Assembly (NCBI GenBank): GCA_029851415.1
Contig: CM056744.1
Location: 97,001,338-97,065,337 of the forward strand
Source: Eretmocerus hayati
Taxonomy: Eukaryota; Arthropoda; Insecta; Hymenoptera; Aphelinidae
DNA length: 64,000 bases
Direction of reading: 5' to 3'
This document shows positions 1-13,094 of this stretch, piece by piece. Under the pieces are notes generated by a model. It was not told where the DNA came from. It was given only the letters and a program-made list of their open reading frames with translations, and did not search any database. The first letter of the stretch is position 1. Each line of letters starts with the position of its first letter. Made by a program: the position numbers and the translations under genes.

Positions 1-2017
1 ACATTACAATAATGGATCTTGAAGAGAGGGTGGCTATCATTCGGGCAATGCTGATGCAGCTCATCTGCAGTAAACTTTGTGTCAACCATACATATACATT
101 CTAGCCTCTTTCTCGTATCAATACTCACATGTTCATACACTAATATACGGAGCCACACTATGGAATATCCGACGACGACAACCACAGGACATTTCGAGTA
201 TCCAGAGAAAAATAGGGTACTCTTAGTCCTGGCAAGAGCACATCCTGGTGTGTTTGATCAGGCGACTTGGTCTTATAATCGGGGAGAGGGGGGGTGGATG
301 CGACGACCCCCCTGCAATTCTCGACGACACGGTTTCACTATATATACATACTTCATCATTGATGCAGATTGTGAATGTTCGTGCGTCGTATGCCAGGCCT
401 ATTGTCGCCTTGTCCTATTCGAGTATGTGGAATCTGTATATATGGGCGAATTCAATGTAATTTGGCTATTCTGAGACCAAGAACAGTGGTGGTCGAAATT
501 TCACCCTCAAAAATACTAATACTAATGAAAAAAATTAAGCTGCAATCGGATTTCTTTCAGGTATACTTTCTAGCTTATGTGACATACAAAATGAATTTTC
601 CGGTTTGTCATGATTTCTCTTAAAATTACGTCAAAGATTATGGCAATTTTTGAAGTATTTCATCACACTGAGAATAAAATATTGCCGTCGGAACAATACG
701 ACTGTATTGTTACGTGGTATTGCCGTCAGACCAATACTGAATTGTCACCACAGCAAAATAATTTTGTTATTGAACCAATCTGGCACGAATAACCTAAAAA
801 ATCGTTGGATTATATTTGTCCCTTTGCGGTGCTATCCCGTGCAAAAAATTGGTAGCTTTTGTAGCAAAAGATCCGTAATATGACTGTTAATTCATTAAGT
901 ATCGGGGCATTTGAAATATGCGCGTTATATTCAACTATTCTGGCTCTAATACCAGATCACCAAATCGTTCTGATAGATTGATGCGATAACAAAATTTGTA
1001 TTGTTCTGCAGCAAATACCATTTTGGTCGTACGACAATACGCATGGTCATACGACCAAGAATTTTTTCTCAGTGCACGGCTAGAATATTTGATCTAAGAA
1101 CTTATCCGGAGAGCGTTGATCGTAACGGATCTTTATAACAGAAAAATTTCCCTAAAATCATCGTGCAGTCAGCCTGAGGATCAGCTGCTTGTGTAATTCG
1201 TCACCTTATTGTAGGTAGAATTTTATTTCAGGTAATAAAATGTGCTCAAATCATACTATCACATATTTGCTTCTAGCTATCGGCAAGCTCTGTCAAGTTT
1301 TCGGAAAAAGTTTGCGAAAATTAGGCACATATTAGGAACAAAATGTTTACTGTGTTTACAGCGTTGTAAAGTAAAAACAGGGTTTTTACTAGAACAGAAA
1401 GTTACTCCTCTAAATCCCGATTTTGATGTTTAACTGGCGCCTAATCGAAATTCAACGAATATATAAAAACAATTTGGGCCTTATACCACTAAAAGACTGG
1501 ATAAAGTATTGTGACACAAATTGTTCAATAATATCAACAGTAATCTTATGTAAGACTTGGCCCGAACATATTTGATCGTTTTTATTGATTCCTCATTTTT
1601 GAAGGCATAAAATCTACAAGTTACAGTGAAATCACCCATGTATGAGTGTATGGAGTGTTACATACCGCCCGTACGTACCGTAAACAAGAAAACAAGTGTC
1701 GGGGGACGCGCGACTCGACCATCAGAGCTTCTTCATCAGAGTGCATGATAGAAAATAGTAGTTGTCGTGGCGATGATGATCATGATGCAACCGGCACTAG
1801 GTATAATACACATCGCCCTCTTTCTCTCCTCTTTTTTCCCCTTTGCCAATTTTACTAGAAGATATTTGCCTTTCTGTAGCTTCAATACACTTGCCTGTAT
1901 ACGCGGAAGAAGCAAGTAATCGAGAGTGATTGACAAAACTGTATAGTGCGAGCGAGATTTTTGACTGTAGGTTATAGAAAATGTGTCTTCATGTATATTT
2001 TTTTCTGCTTGACCTAG

Positions 2018-2019
<2 letters not shown>
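1..2019. other. No recognisable gene; probable upstream intron or intergenic DNA
   Basis: Only short open frames without codon-like structure are present on either strand. I recognise no domain, splice-bounded exon or transposon end. If the SCAPER gene continues upstream of the first recognised exon, this is probably intron. Confidence 0.5.

Positions 2020-2078
<59 letters not shown>
2020..2078. repeat. Homopolymer tract of about 59 T
   Basis: An uninterrupted T run of about 59 nt. It could be the poly(A) tail of a minus-strand retroposed sequence or simple slippage. I saw no recognisable retroposon body on the 3' side (2079 onward), so the origin is open. The exact length is prone to sequencing error. 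Confidence 0.9.
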
Positions 2079-2081
<3 letters not shown>

Positions 2082-3035
2082 CGAGCGTTGTTTGACGGAT
2101 TCTAGAGTGACCGGTTTTCTGCTTCGCTGGTCTGCGATTCGAGTGTCTTGCGGCACCGATTGATGGACTAGAGGTTCATACACGCTGGGATTCATGTGTT
2201 ATAGAGCACACGGGGTTGTATTGAAAGTTAGTGTGTTGTAGGTAAACACTCTTTGTGAACTTATGGTGAGATTATGAGAAAAAAAAGTACATCAACTTTG
2301 GTTCAGTGGCTCAGATAAGCACATCGATGATGTTCCCACACTATCCGAAAATCTTCAAAATCGTTTAAATCGAGTGCCAGTTTCTTATTCTGTTGAGGTG
2401 TCTCATAATAGTGCACCAAATGTGATTGATCTGTATTCTAGGATTGAGTCGGCCCATGTGCGTTTGCAGTAAGAAAAGTTGTGAACTTTTTTCAGGATTA
2501 AAATTTTTGGGCATGAGATACGAAGTTATTAGACCGCCATGGAATTTCAAATTTATTGTATTGAGTCGGAATTTATTTTCAATGCAATGCTGATTGCAAA
2601 ATTTTCCTTGTATGCTGTATACAAAAATTTGGCTGATTCACAATGATATTATTATAATTTGAGTGTATAACAGCTGCTAGTTCGTACGATTTTACTACCT
2701 CGGTCGAGCATCTAATTGATTCCTTGACAATAGATAATTTTATGGTTATCGAGTTAGATTCCATCAAGTTTATTCTTCAACACAGAAACCAGTAGGACTA
2801 TAATGAAATATTCCTAATTGATCAGAATCATCACTATTGAACCGACAACACTCGCTTTAGGTCGGAATCGTACAATATTTGACGAAAATTAACGAATGCA
2901 TTGATGGATTGGCGATGAACTGGCAGTCTGGAAAAAAATTGATCTAATAAATCAATGAGAACAGGATAATATCCATTGAATAGATCACGATGAGAAAATT
3001 GATTGAATCAACACACGAGAAGATGATAGCTACTC
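2079..3035. other. No recognisable gene
   Basis: AT-rich DNA with no supported exon or element end. If the T run at 2020-2078 is a retroposon tail, the retroposed body would lie here, but I recognise none. Confidence 0.4.
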
Positions 3036-3620
3036 CAGGGTCTCTAACTGACTCTTGAAACCCTTGAAATATCCTTGAAATATCCTTGAAATCGGCTTTC
3101 GATCCCATGCTTAGATACTTTGAATATCCTTGATTTCGGTGGATGGCCCTTGAAAATTTTCCGAGTCAAACTCGATTGAGGGAATTTTGTTCGAAAAATC
3201 CACGCAAAACAAAAGGATTCCAGCCTTCAAGAACGCATCATTGATTTAAAAAGCAGCTAACACCAGAAAAAATGAAGTAGGTCAATCGGAGAATCAACTC
3301 AAAAAAGTTCATCACAGGAGCTACATGCTTAACTCGTTGGAGTGAATTTCACTCACTAAGAGCCAAATTCCACTTACTTACAGTTAGATTTGTGCGACTC
3401 AAAGGTTGGAATTACGCGAATTTGACTCTTTTATAATCAATATCGATTTGAATCATTTGAGAAAGTACTCCCTAAGTCTGTTGAATGGGCTGACGATGTA
3501 AAATATTCGTTTTTATAAAATTTACCATATTAGATGTATCATTGGAATTATGATTTTTCACCCTTGAAAAGTTCTTGAAATCACCTTATACCCTCTAGAG
3601 CAGGTCTAGTGAACACCCTG
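3036..3620. mobile_element. Putative non-autonomous DNA transposon with CAGGGT ends
   Basis: The left end reads CAGGGTCTCTAACTG and the right end, reverse complemented, CAGGGTGTTCACTAG. Just inside each end are repeated CCTTGAAAT-like words (3058-3092 and 3561-3583). The CAGGGT termini followed by TTGAAA words resemble a DNA-transposon type that is widespread in animals. I could not find a clear target duplication, so the boundaries are tentative. Confidence 0.4.
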
Positions 3621-4212
3621 TCCTCAGTGGTCCTAGTCATACAAAAATTCTAGTACTAAAGAAATAGCAAATATAAAGCCTAAACACCTGCTCGTTTTCT
3701 TTTTTTACGAATCAGCTATCTGTATTAATAGAGTGACCTCGGTACTGCGCTAGTAAAATCGATCGACTTTTTCTAAACATCGCGAATCTGCCTACATGTT
3801 TGTCTTATGTATTAATCAGATCCCAATGGACTCTCACTAGAATTTGCGTAAGCATCGGACGCATGAGTTATGAAATATTGATCCCTAATTATCAGCAAAT
3901 TTGTCTTATTTGTAACTTATTCGTCACTTCACGCTGAAAATTGACCAAAATTTTTGCCAAGCTAACTAGAGCTCAAAAAAAAAGTTTGAGCACCTTTTTT
4001 GTGTAATTGTTTTCGAGTGAGCGTTATAAGGACATAAACTGATCGGCCAGTCTTCTATGTTTGAGAGTAACGATCAACGCAATTTCCCATAAGGTACCGT
4101 GCTTAATCTCTAAAAATGTTAATGCTAATGGTTTGACTCAGAGGTAGCTGAGGCTCGTGAAATTTTTACTGTATTTATTTGACATGAAAATACACCTCTC
4201 TGCCGAGTTTTA
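3621..4212. other. No recognisable gene
   Basis: Spacer between two putative transposons. No exon-like frame or repeat structure was recognised. Confidence 0.4.
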
Positions 4213-5215
4213 TTAACCCGTAGGACACACACTTCATGAAAACATACGACTTTGACACAGGGGGTACATGGGACCCCACGACGGAGAATCGCTCTCATTT
4301 GAAGTGGAGTGAAGTTATTGACCCAAATCTTGAACGATTGTCTTCTTTTGCATCACTACTATGTAATCTCACAGTTTTTCCATTCCAGATCATCGATTTT
4401 GGGTGTGATTTTGAAAAATTACGGATTTTCGTAAAAAAAACACTTTTTTTGCAAAAATGGCTGCCAAATCAACAATTTTACGAATTTTTCAAAAAATCTT
4501 GCGCCATTTCATTCGTCTATAACAGTGCTGATGAGAAAACATGAAACGAATGACGAACGCCGGCAAAACCATATTTATTTTCCAGATGGAAGAAGATATT
4601 TCAGCTTTTAGGGGGTAATGGGTGTTCCAAGCAGTATTGGACAGTACCAACGATTTTTATGGTGGAAATATCTATTCGAATGAGCTGAAAGACATCAATC
4701 TGGTCTCTTTACAGGAGGATACTTGAATATAATACCCGCAGAAACTATTTCAACCGCTAACTACAAAAAAGTCACAACGCGTACGACGCGCGACGGTTAG
4801 TACACACGGGGTACCACGGACCCCAGAATAATTGCGTAGTAACTTTGACCATCGCTCGTGGCACACTGAGAGGCTTCCAAGCCCGTGCATTGTTCTGAAT
4901 ACACGGTAGTTCATCTCAATGAGCGAGGGATGGCGCTAAAAGTCTTGGATCGCCAACCACAAAAATCACAACTTGTATGACGGTTAGTACACACGGGGTA
5001 CCACGGACCCCAGGATAACTGCGTAGCAACTTTGAACGCTGCTCGTGGCATACTGAGAGGCTTCCGGACCCGCGCATCGTCTTGAATGCATAGTGATACA
5101 TCTCAACGAACAATAGATGGCGCCATAAGTACAATTTTCATCATTCCATGGATGGGATTTAACGTTAAAGAAAGCGTGGGGTCCCCAGAGACCCCGTGTG
5201 TGTCCAACGGGTTAA
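4213..5215. mobile_element. piggyBac-like non-autonomous element in a TTAA site
   Basis: TTAA lies at both edges (4213-4216 and 5212-5215). The left terminal repeat is CCCGTAGGACACACAC and the reverse-complemented right one CCCGTTGGACACACAC, 15 of 16 identical. A TTAA target duplication with CCC-starting termini is the hallmark of the piggyBac superfamily. No transposase frame is present, so this is a MITE-like derivative of about 995 bp. It holds two direct repeats of roughly 190 bp (near 4770-4960 and 4965-5130), each with the word GTACACACGGGGTACCACGG. Assignment rests on termini and target site only. Confidence 0.75.
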
Positions 5216-7165
5216 AATCTGATCGGTAGATCTTCTACTGAGGTTACTCCCTTAAAAAGCTTACAGCTTCCGTGCTAAAAAGCTTGCAAAGCCTTAGCTG
5301 GACTGCAGCTGCAGTTGATCCGGTGCGTTTCCACGCCTGTCAAGCCGTTCGTACTATAACCCTATATGCAACAAGCTTTGAGTCTTAGTTCAATCCACTG
5401 ACGCGTCGATAAGCGGACTAAGTACCAATGTATCCCAATGTCAATGCACGAGCTTCTGCTTGCGCACGCGGAATAAATTAGGGCGTGAAAGTAAATAAAT
5501 AAACAAGATGTCGTTCATTCGCGCGATTCTTTTCCAATATACTTGCGCCCCTCTCATAAATGTAAGAAGTATCTCATAGTTAACAAGTTCTAGCCTGTAA
5601 TAATATTATATGGTTATAAATGACAAAGATTTTATGAAGAATCTTTTTGAAATTTAATGGAAGGATTTTCGAATGATTGCTAACGAGATTTTCCTTGAAA
5701 ATACTTTCCGAGACCTATTCCCGCGGTAGAGAGGAGCTTGACATTTTTGCCTTCGATTTATCAAATCAACTTGAAAGAATGGTTACTTTAAACCCGTTCA
5801 CTATTTTGGAAAATTATCAATTTCTAATGATTCGTGGTATTTTTCTTGTATTGCATTGAAAAATCTGAAAAAAATCTGAATAATGTCTTCCACTGCAAGG
5901 AACACAATGGAATATCAATGTGGTATGAAAATGGAATCATGAAAGAGAAAAAAATGAAAAACAAGAAAACTAAAAAATTCCAATTTTGTCATTTTTCACA
6001 ATTTCTACCCCAGAAAGGTAATTTGATGCGAGAAACAGCAATTAAGACTCTAAGAGCAATTTTGCATTGAATAGGTTGAAAATAATCACGTTGAATATCG
6101 GATAAAAATATTATTAGATGGGTAGAAGATTGCATAAGTCTGTGATAACACCACATATTTCTTTTCAAAGTTCTACAATCATTGTAATCATAGTATCCTA
6201 ATAGTATTTCATGACACTGCTCACATAATAGAGATAGGTAGTTTTGTACGAAGAACTTTTTATGACACGAACAAAGCGAGTGCTACAATTCCTTCATAAC
6301 AAAAATGCCCATTTGCCCGCAATCTCATACGATATTTTACAGCACGAGAACCTAAAAAATCATGTTTAAATTCGCAATTTTTACATTAAAGTTTTATAAA
6401 TTGTATATGAATATATACAACCCACAGTAAAATGTTGAAATCTGTATTTATACGTATTAGAATTGTGTACACACATCTCAAGATCTATTTCACCGTAAAA
6501 TCCTAGTCGCGAATGCATTACGCGTCAACGAGTCAGCCGAGTAGCAATATCCTGTGCCTCGCACTCGCTCGCAAAGTCTATATACTAGTGAGCTATCATC
6601 CGCATTTACTGCAGAGAGGTTAGAGTGCCTGTGAGGGTGCAGTGCAATCATGCTATAGTTAAGGTTAGGTATACCCCGATGGTTTAGAAGGGTATTACAA
6701 TACATTACCAATTCGACGATTCGAGGTGCTTTGATTTCGCGCGCTTACCTCGTTTTAGAGGTTAGATCGACTCTTGTGAAATTTCAAATAGAGAATGAGA
6801 ATTGAGAAATGGTGAGCAGCTGCGTCTCACTGTCTCTTCCTTCTCGTGCCAATTTCGGGATCTGGCAATTTGAATATTTTGTTCATTTGTCTCAATTATT
6901 AGTGTCCTCATTTCTAGCCAGCGAGTGTTTGACACGATTCTTATATGCAAATCGTGATTCTTAGAGATACACACTTTAACTTTTCTTTTTCAAATTTCTC
7001 ATACTTTTTTTTTTTTTTCTATAATTCATTGTAAATATCTGATAAAATCATATGTGCCAAATATGTCTCGCATTGCTCAACATTGGGTCAATCTCCCACT
7101 CTTCAATTTTTGATTATTTTCAAAATTAGGCCGACAACATGGATCTTTTTACAGTCTCACACATA
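5216..7165. other. No recognisable gene
   Basis: About 2 kb of AT-rich DNA with no supported exon, RNA gene or repeat end. Short open frames here have no recognisable domain. Confidence 0.4.
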
Positions 7166-7167
7166 TT

Positions 7168-7276
7168 CCTGTACGAAAGTTGATAGGGTTGAGAGCTGTA
7201 ATTTACCGTCAACCGTGCTATTTCCCATGACAGACTGTAACTTACAGCTGTAAACCCCATTAACTTTCCTACAGGG
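7168..7276. repeat. Small inverted-repeat element (about 110 bp)
   Basis: CCTGTACGAAAGTTGATAGG at the left faces CCCTGTAGGAAAGTTAATGG (reverse complement of the right end), and the match continues through AGCTGTAA. The structure is a short foldback, probably a MITE remnant. No target duplication was established. Confidence 0.5.
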
Positions 7277-8170
7277 ATGCGATAGTGCAAAAAAGCGCAC
7301 ACCATCCATCCAAATTCTTCAAGAGACTACCCAAAAATCGCAGTAAAAAAAATGAAATACTTGCGTTGAGTGGGAGAGCAGTATTATTTTTTTCTTCTGA
7401 AGGAGTATATAGGACTAAGAGAGAAAGAGACACTTGTCAATATCAGACTCGTGAGGGGTGCAATTCTTAGTTGGTTCAACCCGCGGGGACGACTCTGTAA
7501 ATATTGTAACAAGTGTGCCGTTGCTCCATCAGCTATCATCCGCCGTGTCGTTCTGTCCTTCCCCATAATCAATATATACAGGTATATATATACACTCTCG
7601 GATTATGCCAAAAGGTCCTACGCTTGCCAATAGGAACATAGATGATGATGACGATGATAATACGATATCTGGGGTTGTATTTTTGTCAATATCTGGCGTG
7701 TCATCATGTGCACGTGGGTGGACGAGTGTGCATATCCCAATCGAACAAGTGAATAACATTTTTGGGAGTATCAAAGTTCATATAAATTCTTTTGGGGATA
7801 TATCTTTACTCTATATTGTGATTTTAAATTATCTTGCCTGGTCAGATATGTTTTTATCCGATATGTCCATCTCGACCTTTCCTTTTTCAAATTCAACCGG
7901 ACGAAACAAAAAATTTTATTGTACCACTTTTATCGATTCCGGCCATGAAGTTTTTGATTTTTGAGGCATTTGATGGTTGCGTATTGTTCTCATTATTATA
8001 TACTTATTATGTTACTTTGCTTGAAAAGTCTGTAATATGCTCCAACTTACACGTCCGCCTAATTCATATTTACCAAGTATGCTTTTCCTTTATGTCAGGA
8101 GAATGAGGTGCACTTATCGAATAAAATATTACTTACTTGAGCATAACACGGTCCGACGTCAAAATGTGAC
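7277..8170. other. No recognisable gene
   Basis: Open frames at 7605-7964 and nearby are short and low in complexity (a run of Asp codons from a GAT-rich microsatellite at about 7640-7660). No splice-bounded exon is recognised. Confidence 0.4.
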
Positions 8171-8460
8171 TTAACCCGTTCGCCGCGGGGGGTCCTACCG
8201 ATGGACGAATAGGCCCGGGCCCAACTCTAACACTGTACCCGCGGCATCTCAATGACCGCGATCCCAAATAAGTATACATCCGCGTGTTTTTCCCTCAATG
8301 CTGAGAATTTTGGTCTTATGAGCAATAAAATTGAGCGAGGCCCACCGGTGGATCCCGCCACACCTCGGGAAGGATCACTGATTTCAGCCTCAGCAGCCAA
8401 CGCGTGTTGACTTTCAAGAACAATTTCTTGTAGTTCTCGAAAGGATATCGGAAACCGACA
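8171..8460. mobile_element. Possible single piggyBac-like terminus
   Basis: TTAACCCGTTCGCCGCGGGG at 8171 resembles the TTAA plus CCCGT start of the element at 4213. A matching opposite terminus was not found, so this may be a truncated copy or coincidence. The stretch is GC-rich compared with its surroundings. The end coordinate is arbitrary. Confidence 0.25.
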
Positions 8461-8564
8461 TTGTCGAGTTCACAAACCATTCGCAGAATTTTTGCGATGT
8501 TGCAAGATTTCGTCGAATTGTTTTTGAAGTGGACGATGTTGATAAGTATATGCGAACAACTAGA

Positions 8565-9295
8565 TAGGACTCCGACATCCTCTGAATTCGTTTTCAGAAT
8601 TGCTCTATCACGTCACGTTTTCGGAATTTGTGGTGTCAAAGTTGTAAAAAACGCCAATTAAGCTGTTTTGGATCGCTCTCATCTCTATCAGATTGAAGAT
8701 CTTTGAAATGAGCCCTCATAAATCAAAATCGGTTGGAAGGTTTCCGAGATACAACGGCAAAGAGAATCGAAAAAAAGGCCTTAACTAGCGTAGGGCGCCC
8801 CCTCCTACTTTGCCCTCCATTGCCCTATGTTTAATTAAGGAGGCAACATTTCGATTTGGAAAAATTATGGTACATACTCCGTGATGAAACGAATCTATTG
8901 CAGGAAAATTTTTTTGAAGAATTAGGTTGGCAACTTTCATATTTCAAAAGTATTGGAATTTGACACGGTGTCTTACGGATGATAACCACGGACTAATTCA
9001 TATCTCAAAATTTAACAGTGTTACCGCGACGAGCATTTTTTTATTTTCTTTCGGCGTTGTATCTCGGGAAATTTGAATCAATTTAGACCTATGTGGGCTC
9101 TTTCTAAGGATCTTTACTCTATCAATCGAGTATATCTCGTAGAATTATGATGAGGCTACCCGATAACAAAGATGAGAGCTATCGAAAACAGTCTAATTGG
9201 CATTTTTTTCAACTTTGACATCGAAAACCCCAAAAACGTGACGTGATAAGTAGAGTACTTCTGAAAATGAATTAGTATTAGGACTCACAAGCTCA
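8565..9295. repeat. Foldback element with arms of about 210-250 bp
   Basis: The left arm (8565-8775) and right arm (9040-9290) are diverged reverse complements of each other. Shared words include GTTGTATCTCGG, CAACTTTGACA, AACGTGACGTGATA and ATTGGC. The arms are separated by about 260 bp. No coding frame is recognised. It is probably an old non-autonomous DNA transposon. Its outer ends and target duplication could not be fixed. Confidence 0.6.
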
Positions 9296-9980
9296 AAATC
9301 TACCAAAAACCGTTTTCAAAAATCAAGTCACACAAAATAAGTCCAAATTCGTCGTACTGTGATAATCATTAAATCTCAATAAAAAAGCAATGAGCCAATC
9401 AGTAAACTCAATCAACCAGTCTTCAAATATTCAACCATCTCACACCTCGAAAACTTATTACAATCACATCAGTTCCATGAAATATCTCAATCCCTATGTC
9501 TGCCACAAATCGTGCAAAGTCTAAGCGTCAATGTTTGAACAGCAATTTGCATAAAAGCCCCGCTACCTAAACTTAACCCAAACTACTTCGACGCATGCAA
9601 TTATTAACACCACTCGGAGTTCCCCAATACTACCAATACCCTTAATGAGCCTCAAAAAGGGTTGACGATCTTGTCGCAATCATTCTAGTATAGATATGAG
9701 AGTGACCCGTCATCCCACTTCTTCCACCACATTCTCAGCATGCGCCGCATTCATGCGTAATCCAAAGCTTTGCATCAGAGCTATTATCACAAAAGCTGTG
9801 ACGCGGAATCTCGGGAGTGTTTTCTTCCGGCCTGACCCCCCAAGATATTCATCCCCCGTTGCTTTTCACCCCTATACTATACTCACACAAATAAGTACGC
9901 AGAGACACACATATACACACAAGATATAGACGAGGGGCGCGCCATGAAATAATCATATGGTTAGCTAATGGCGCAAGCGG
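9296..9980. other. No recognisable gene
   Basis: AT-rich DNA without supported features. Confidence 0.35.
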
Positions 9981-9982
9981 GA

Positions 9983-10058
9983 ATCTCTCTCTCTCTCTCT
10001 CTCAGTTTTGGATCCTTGTCCCAGAGAAGTCATTGGGATGGCTCTGCAAGTTGCTACC

Positions 10059-10094
<36 letters not shown>
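9983..10094. repeat. Microsatellites: (CT)n at 9983-10003 and (TA)n at 10063-10094
   Basis: A CT dinucleotide run of about 21 nt is followed, 60 bases on, by a TA run of about 32 nt. Confidence 0.9.
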
Positions 10095-10098
<4 letters not shown>

Positions 10099-11631
10099 CG
10101 TATGTAGGGTTGTAATCGGAGGGTGCAATAAATAAATTCAATGTATATCTGGCCGGCTGCCCCGCAAACATTCAATGATAGATCGCAATCTCGGGACGAT
10201 TCGAAAGCCTACGTGATGCTTGTGTAGTAGCCTATATTAGTCTGAGCTTTTTCACTTTTACGAGTATACGTTTTTTGGGCGGTTGCTTTGGATGTTGGAG
10301 TTTTAAGGAATTGAGATGCGAGGGTGCAAGATTGGCTGTAGACATTTTTTTTTTTTTCGTCCCCGTCGACGATTTCATCACGGTCAGTGCACGCACGTTA
10401 TTAGCCGGTGCAATATGTAAATCTATAACGGGGATGTGAGCATTCGTACATTTACCAGATTAGTAAGATGGGACGGAGAGCGATAGGAGTTGTATCGGGA
10501 AAGCTGCTTTGAACTCAATCTGAGACGATCGATCTTGTCGAATTAGAATTTTGTTATCGATTTATGCCTTGAATTCGTGCGAAATGTCGAAAGCTCAAAG
10601 ACTTGTGAATGAGTACTCGAGCTAGTATTTGCGATTTTTGAATTAGTAGTCATGACTGAGCACCGAAGCTATAATTCGTATCTAGTTATACTCCGGTCAG
10701 AAATTGCGACCGAGTTATTCGTCTATCTAGTAGCCGTGACCGGGCACTCAAGCTAGTAGCCGCGAACGCGTAATGATCGAACACTTAAGGTAGTACTACT
10801 GAATGAGTGCTACACTAATTTTTGAGTACCTATTCGAGACAATACATGTGATCGTGAAGTCAAGCTAGAAAGACTGATAGAGTACTTGAGATATGAGTTA
10901 TGGTCGAGTACTCGTTCTGAGGTTCGTCACCAAAAGACTCTCGATTGAGTACCCGGGTTAGTGATCGTGACCGCATACTCGAGTTAAGACAGATGATCGA
11001 GTATCCAAGCGCAAAGAAGTAATTGAGTACTTTGGGCACTACTCGTGGTTGAGTATTCGAGGAACTATTCGTGATCAAGTACTCGAGCTAAGGCTCGTGA
11101 TTGAGTACTCGAGATAGTGGTCGTGGCAGCGTACTCAAGTCAAGACACATGGTCGAGTACTCGAGCCATTGTATCGATTGAGTACTTGACTCACTACTCG
11201 TGGTTGAGTGATCGAGGTACTACTCGCGGTCAAGTACTCGAGCCAAGGCTCGTGATTGAGTATTCGGGTTAGTAGTCGTGATCGCATTCGAGTCGAGACA
11301 TATGGTTGAGTTCTCAAGATATAGTATTGATTCAGAACTTGAGGCACTACTCTTGATTGAGTACTCGAGTCATGACTCGTGATAATGTACTCAAGACAAG
11401 ACTCTTGATTGAGTACCCGATTTAGTGGTCGTGACCACGTACTCGAGTTAAGATGTATGATCGAGTATCCAAGCTCAAAGAAGTAATTTAGTACTTGAGG
11501 CTCTACTCTTGGTTGAGTATTCGAGGAACTACTCGTGATCAAGTATTCGACATAAGGCTCGTGATTGAGTACTCGGGTTGGTAGTCGTGATCGCGTTCGA
11601 TATAAGATATATGATCGAGTATCCAAGCTCT

Positions 11632-11868
11632 TCTTCTTCTTCTTCTTCTACAAACATTGGCTACAGCTTTCTGTCTTATATGACAGATATGACTTTAGCC
11701 ATTACACGAGTAGGTTATGTAGATCCTGTAGTATATTGATAGGGCTGATAAGTCTTGAGAATACTGTTGCTAAATTCAGCAAAAGATGACTTGTTGCTAT
11801 ATCTTGATTTCAAGTATGATGATTGGCTTCCTATTGGTTGTATGACTGACTGCTGGTTCCAATTGTCG
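11632..11868. other. Non-repeat segment inside the GTACTCGAG array
   Basis: It begins with a TTC/CTT run (11627-11648), followed by about 220 bp without GTACTCGAG words. Array units resume at GTATCCAAGCTCAAAG near 11868. The phrase ATCGAGTATCCAAGCTC precedes the gap and GTATCCAAGCTCAAAG follows it, so this looks like an insertion with the host word repeated on both sides. Confidence 0.6.
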
Positions 11869-13094
11869 TATCCAAGCTCAAAGTAGCATTTGAGTACTTG
11901 AGGTACTGCTCGTTGTTGAGTATTCCAGGTTCTACTCAAGTACTCGAGCCAAGGCTTGTGATTCAGTACCCGAGTTAGTGGTCGTGGCAGCGTACTGAAG
12001 TCAACATATATGGTCGAGTACTCGAGCCATTGTATCGATCGAGTACTTGACGCACTACTCGTGGTTGAGTGATCGAGGCACTACTTGTGGCCAAGTACTT
12101 GATCCAAGGCTCGTGATTGAGTACTCCGGTTAGCGTTCGTGACCGCGGGTTCAAGTCAAAACATATAATCGAGTACTCAGTATTGATTGAGTACTTGACG
12201 CACTACTCGTGGTTGAGTTGTCGGGGTTCTACTCGTGGTCAAGTGCTCGAGTCCAGACTCGTGATCAAGTACTCGAGCCAAGGCTCGTGACTGAGTACCC
12301 GAGTTAGTGGTCAAGACCACGTACTCAAGTCGAGACATATGGTCGAGTACTCAAGCTATAGTATATAGTATATCGATCGAGTACTTGGCGCACTACTCGT
12401 GGTTGGGTAATCGAGGCACCACTTGTGGTCAAGTACTTGATCCAAGGTTCGTGATTGACTTCCCGAGTTAGTATTCGTGACCGCGGACTCAAGTCAAAAC
12501 ATATAATCGAGTACTCAAGCTATAGTATTGATTGAGTACTTGACGCACCACTCGTAGTTGAGTACTCGAGGTACTACTTGTGGTCAAGTACTCGAGCCAA
12601 GGCTCGTGATTGAGTACTCGTGTTGGTAGTCGTGATCGCGTTCGAGTCGAGAGACATGATCGAGTACTCGAGTATTCAAGCTATGGTATTTTGATTCAGA
12701 AATTGAAGCACTGCTCTTGATTGAGTACTCGAGGCATGACTCGTGATCAATTGCTTGAGCCAAGGCTCGTGAATGAGTGCCTGAGCTAGTAGTCGTGACC
12801 GCGTACTCAAGGCAAAACATATGATCGAGTACTCAAGCTATAGTGTTGATTAAGAACCTGAGGCATTACTCTTGATCGAGTACTCGAGGCATGACTCGTG
12901 AATGAGTGCCCGAGTGGCGGTCGTCATCGCGTACTCAAGTCAACACATATGGTTGAGTACTCAAGCTATACGACTGATTGAGTACTTGACGCACCACACG
13001 TGGTTGAGTACTCGTACTATAGCCTAGATTTGTGATCAAGTACTCGAGCTGAGGCTCTTGATTGAGTACTCGAGTCAGTGGTCGTAGTACTGAC

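Noticed and set aside
1989..2195. Lys- and Phe-rich frames around 2020-2078
   Set aside because: Produced by the T homopolymer.
8461..8661. 66-codon frame as a small gene
   Set aside because: It overlaps the left arm of a foldback element and has no domain.
11135..11626. 163-codon open frame on the minus strand
   Set aside because: It lies wholly inside the GTACTCGAG array, and its protein is a periodic translation of the repeat. It has no domain or start context.
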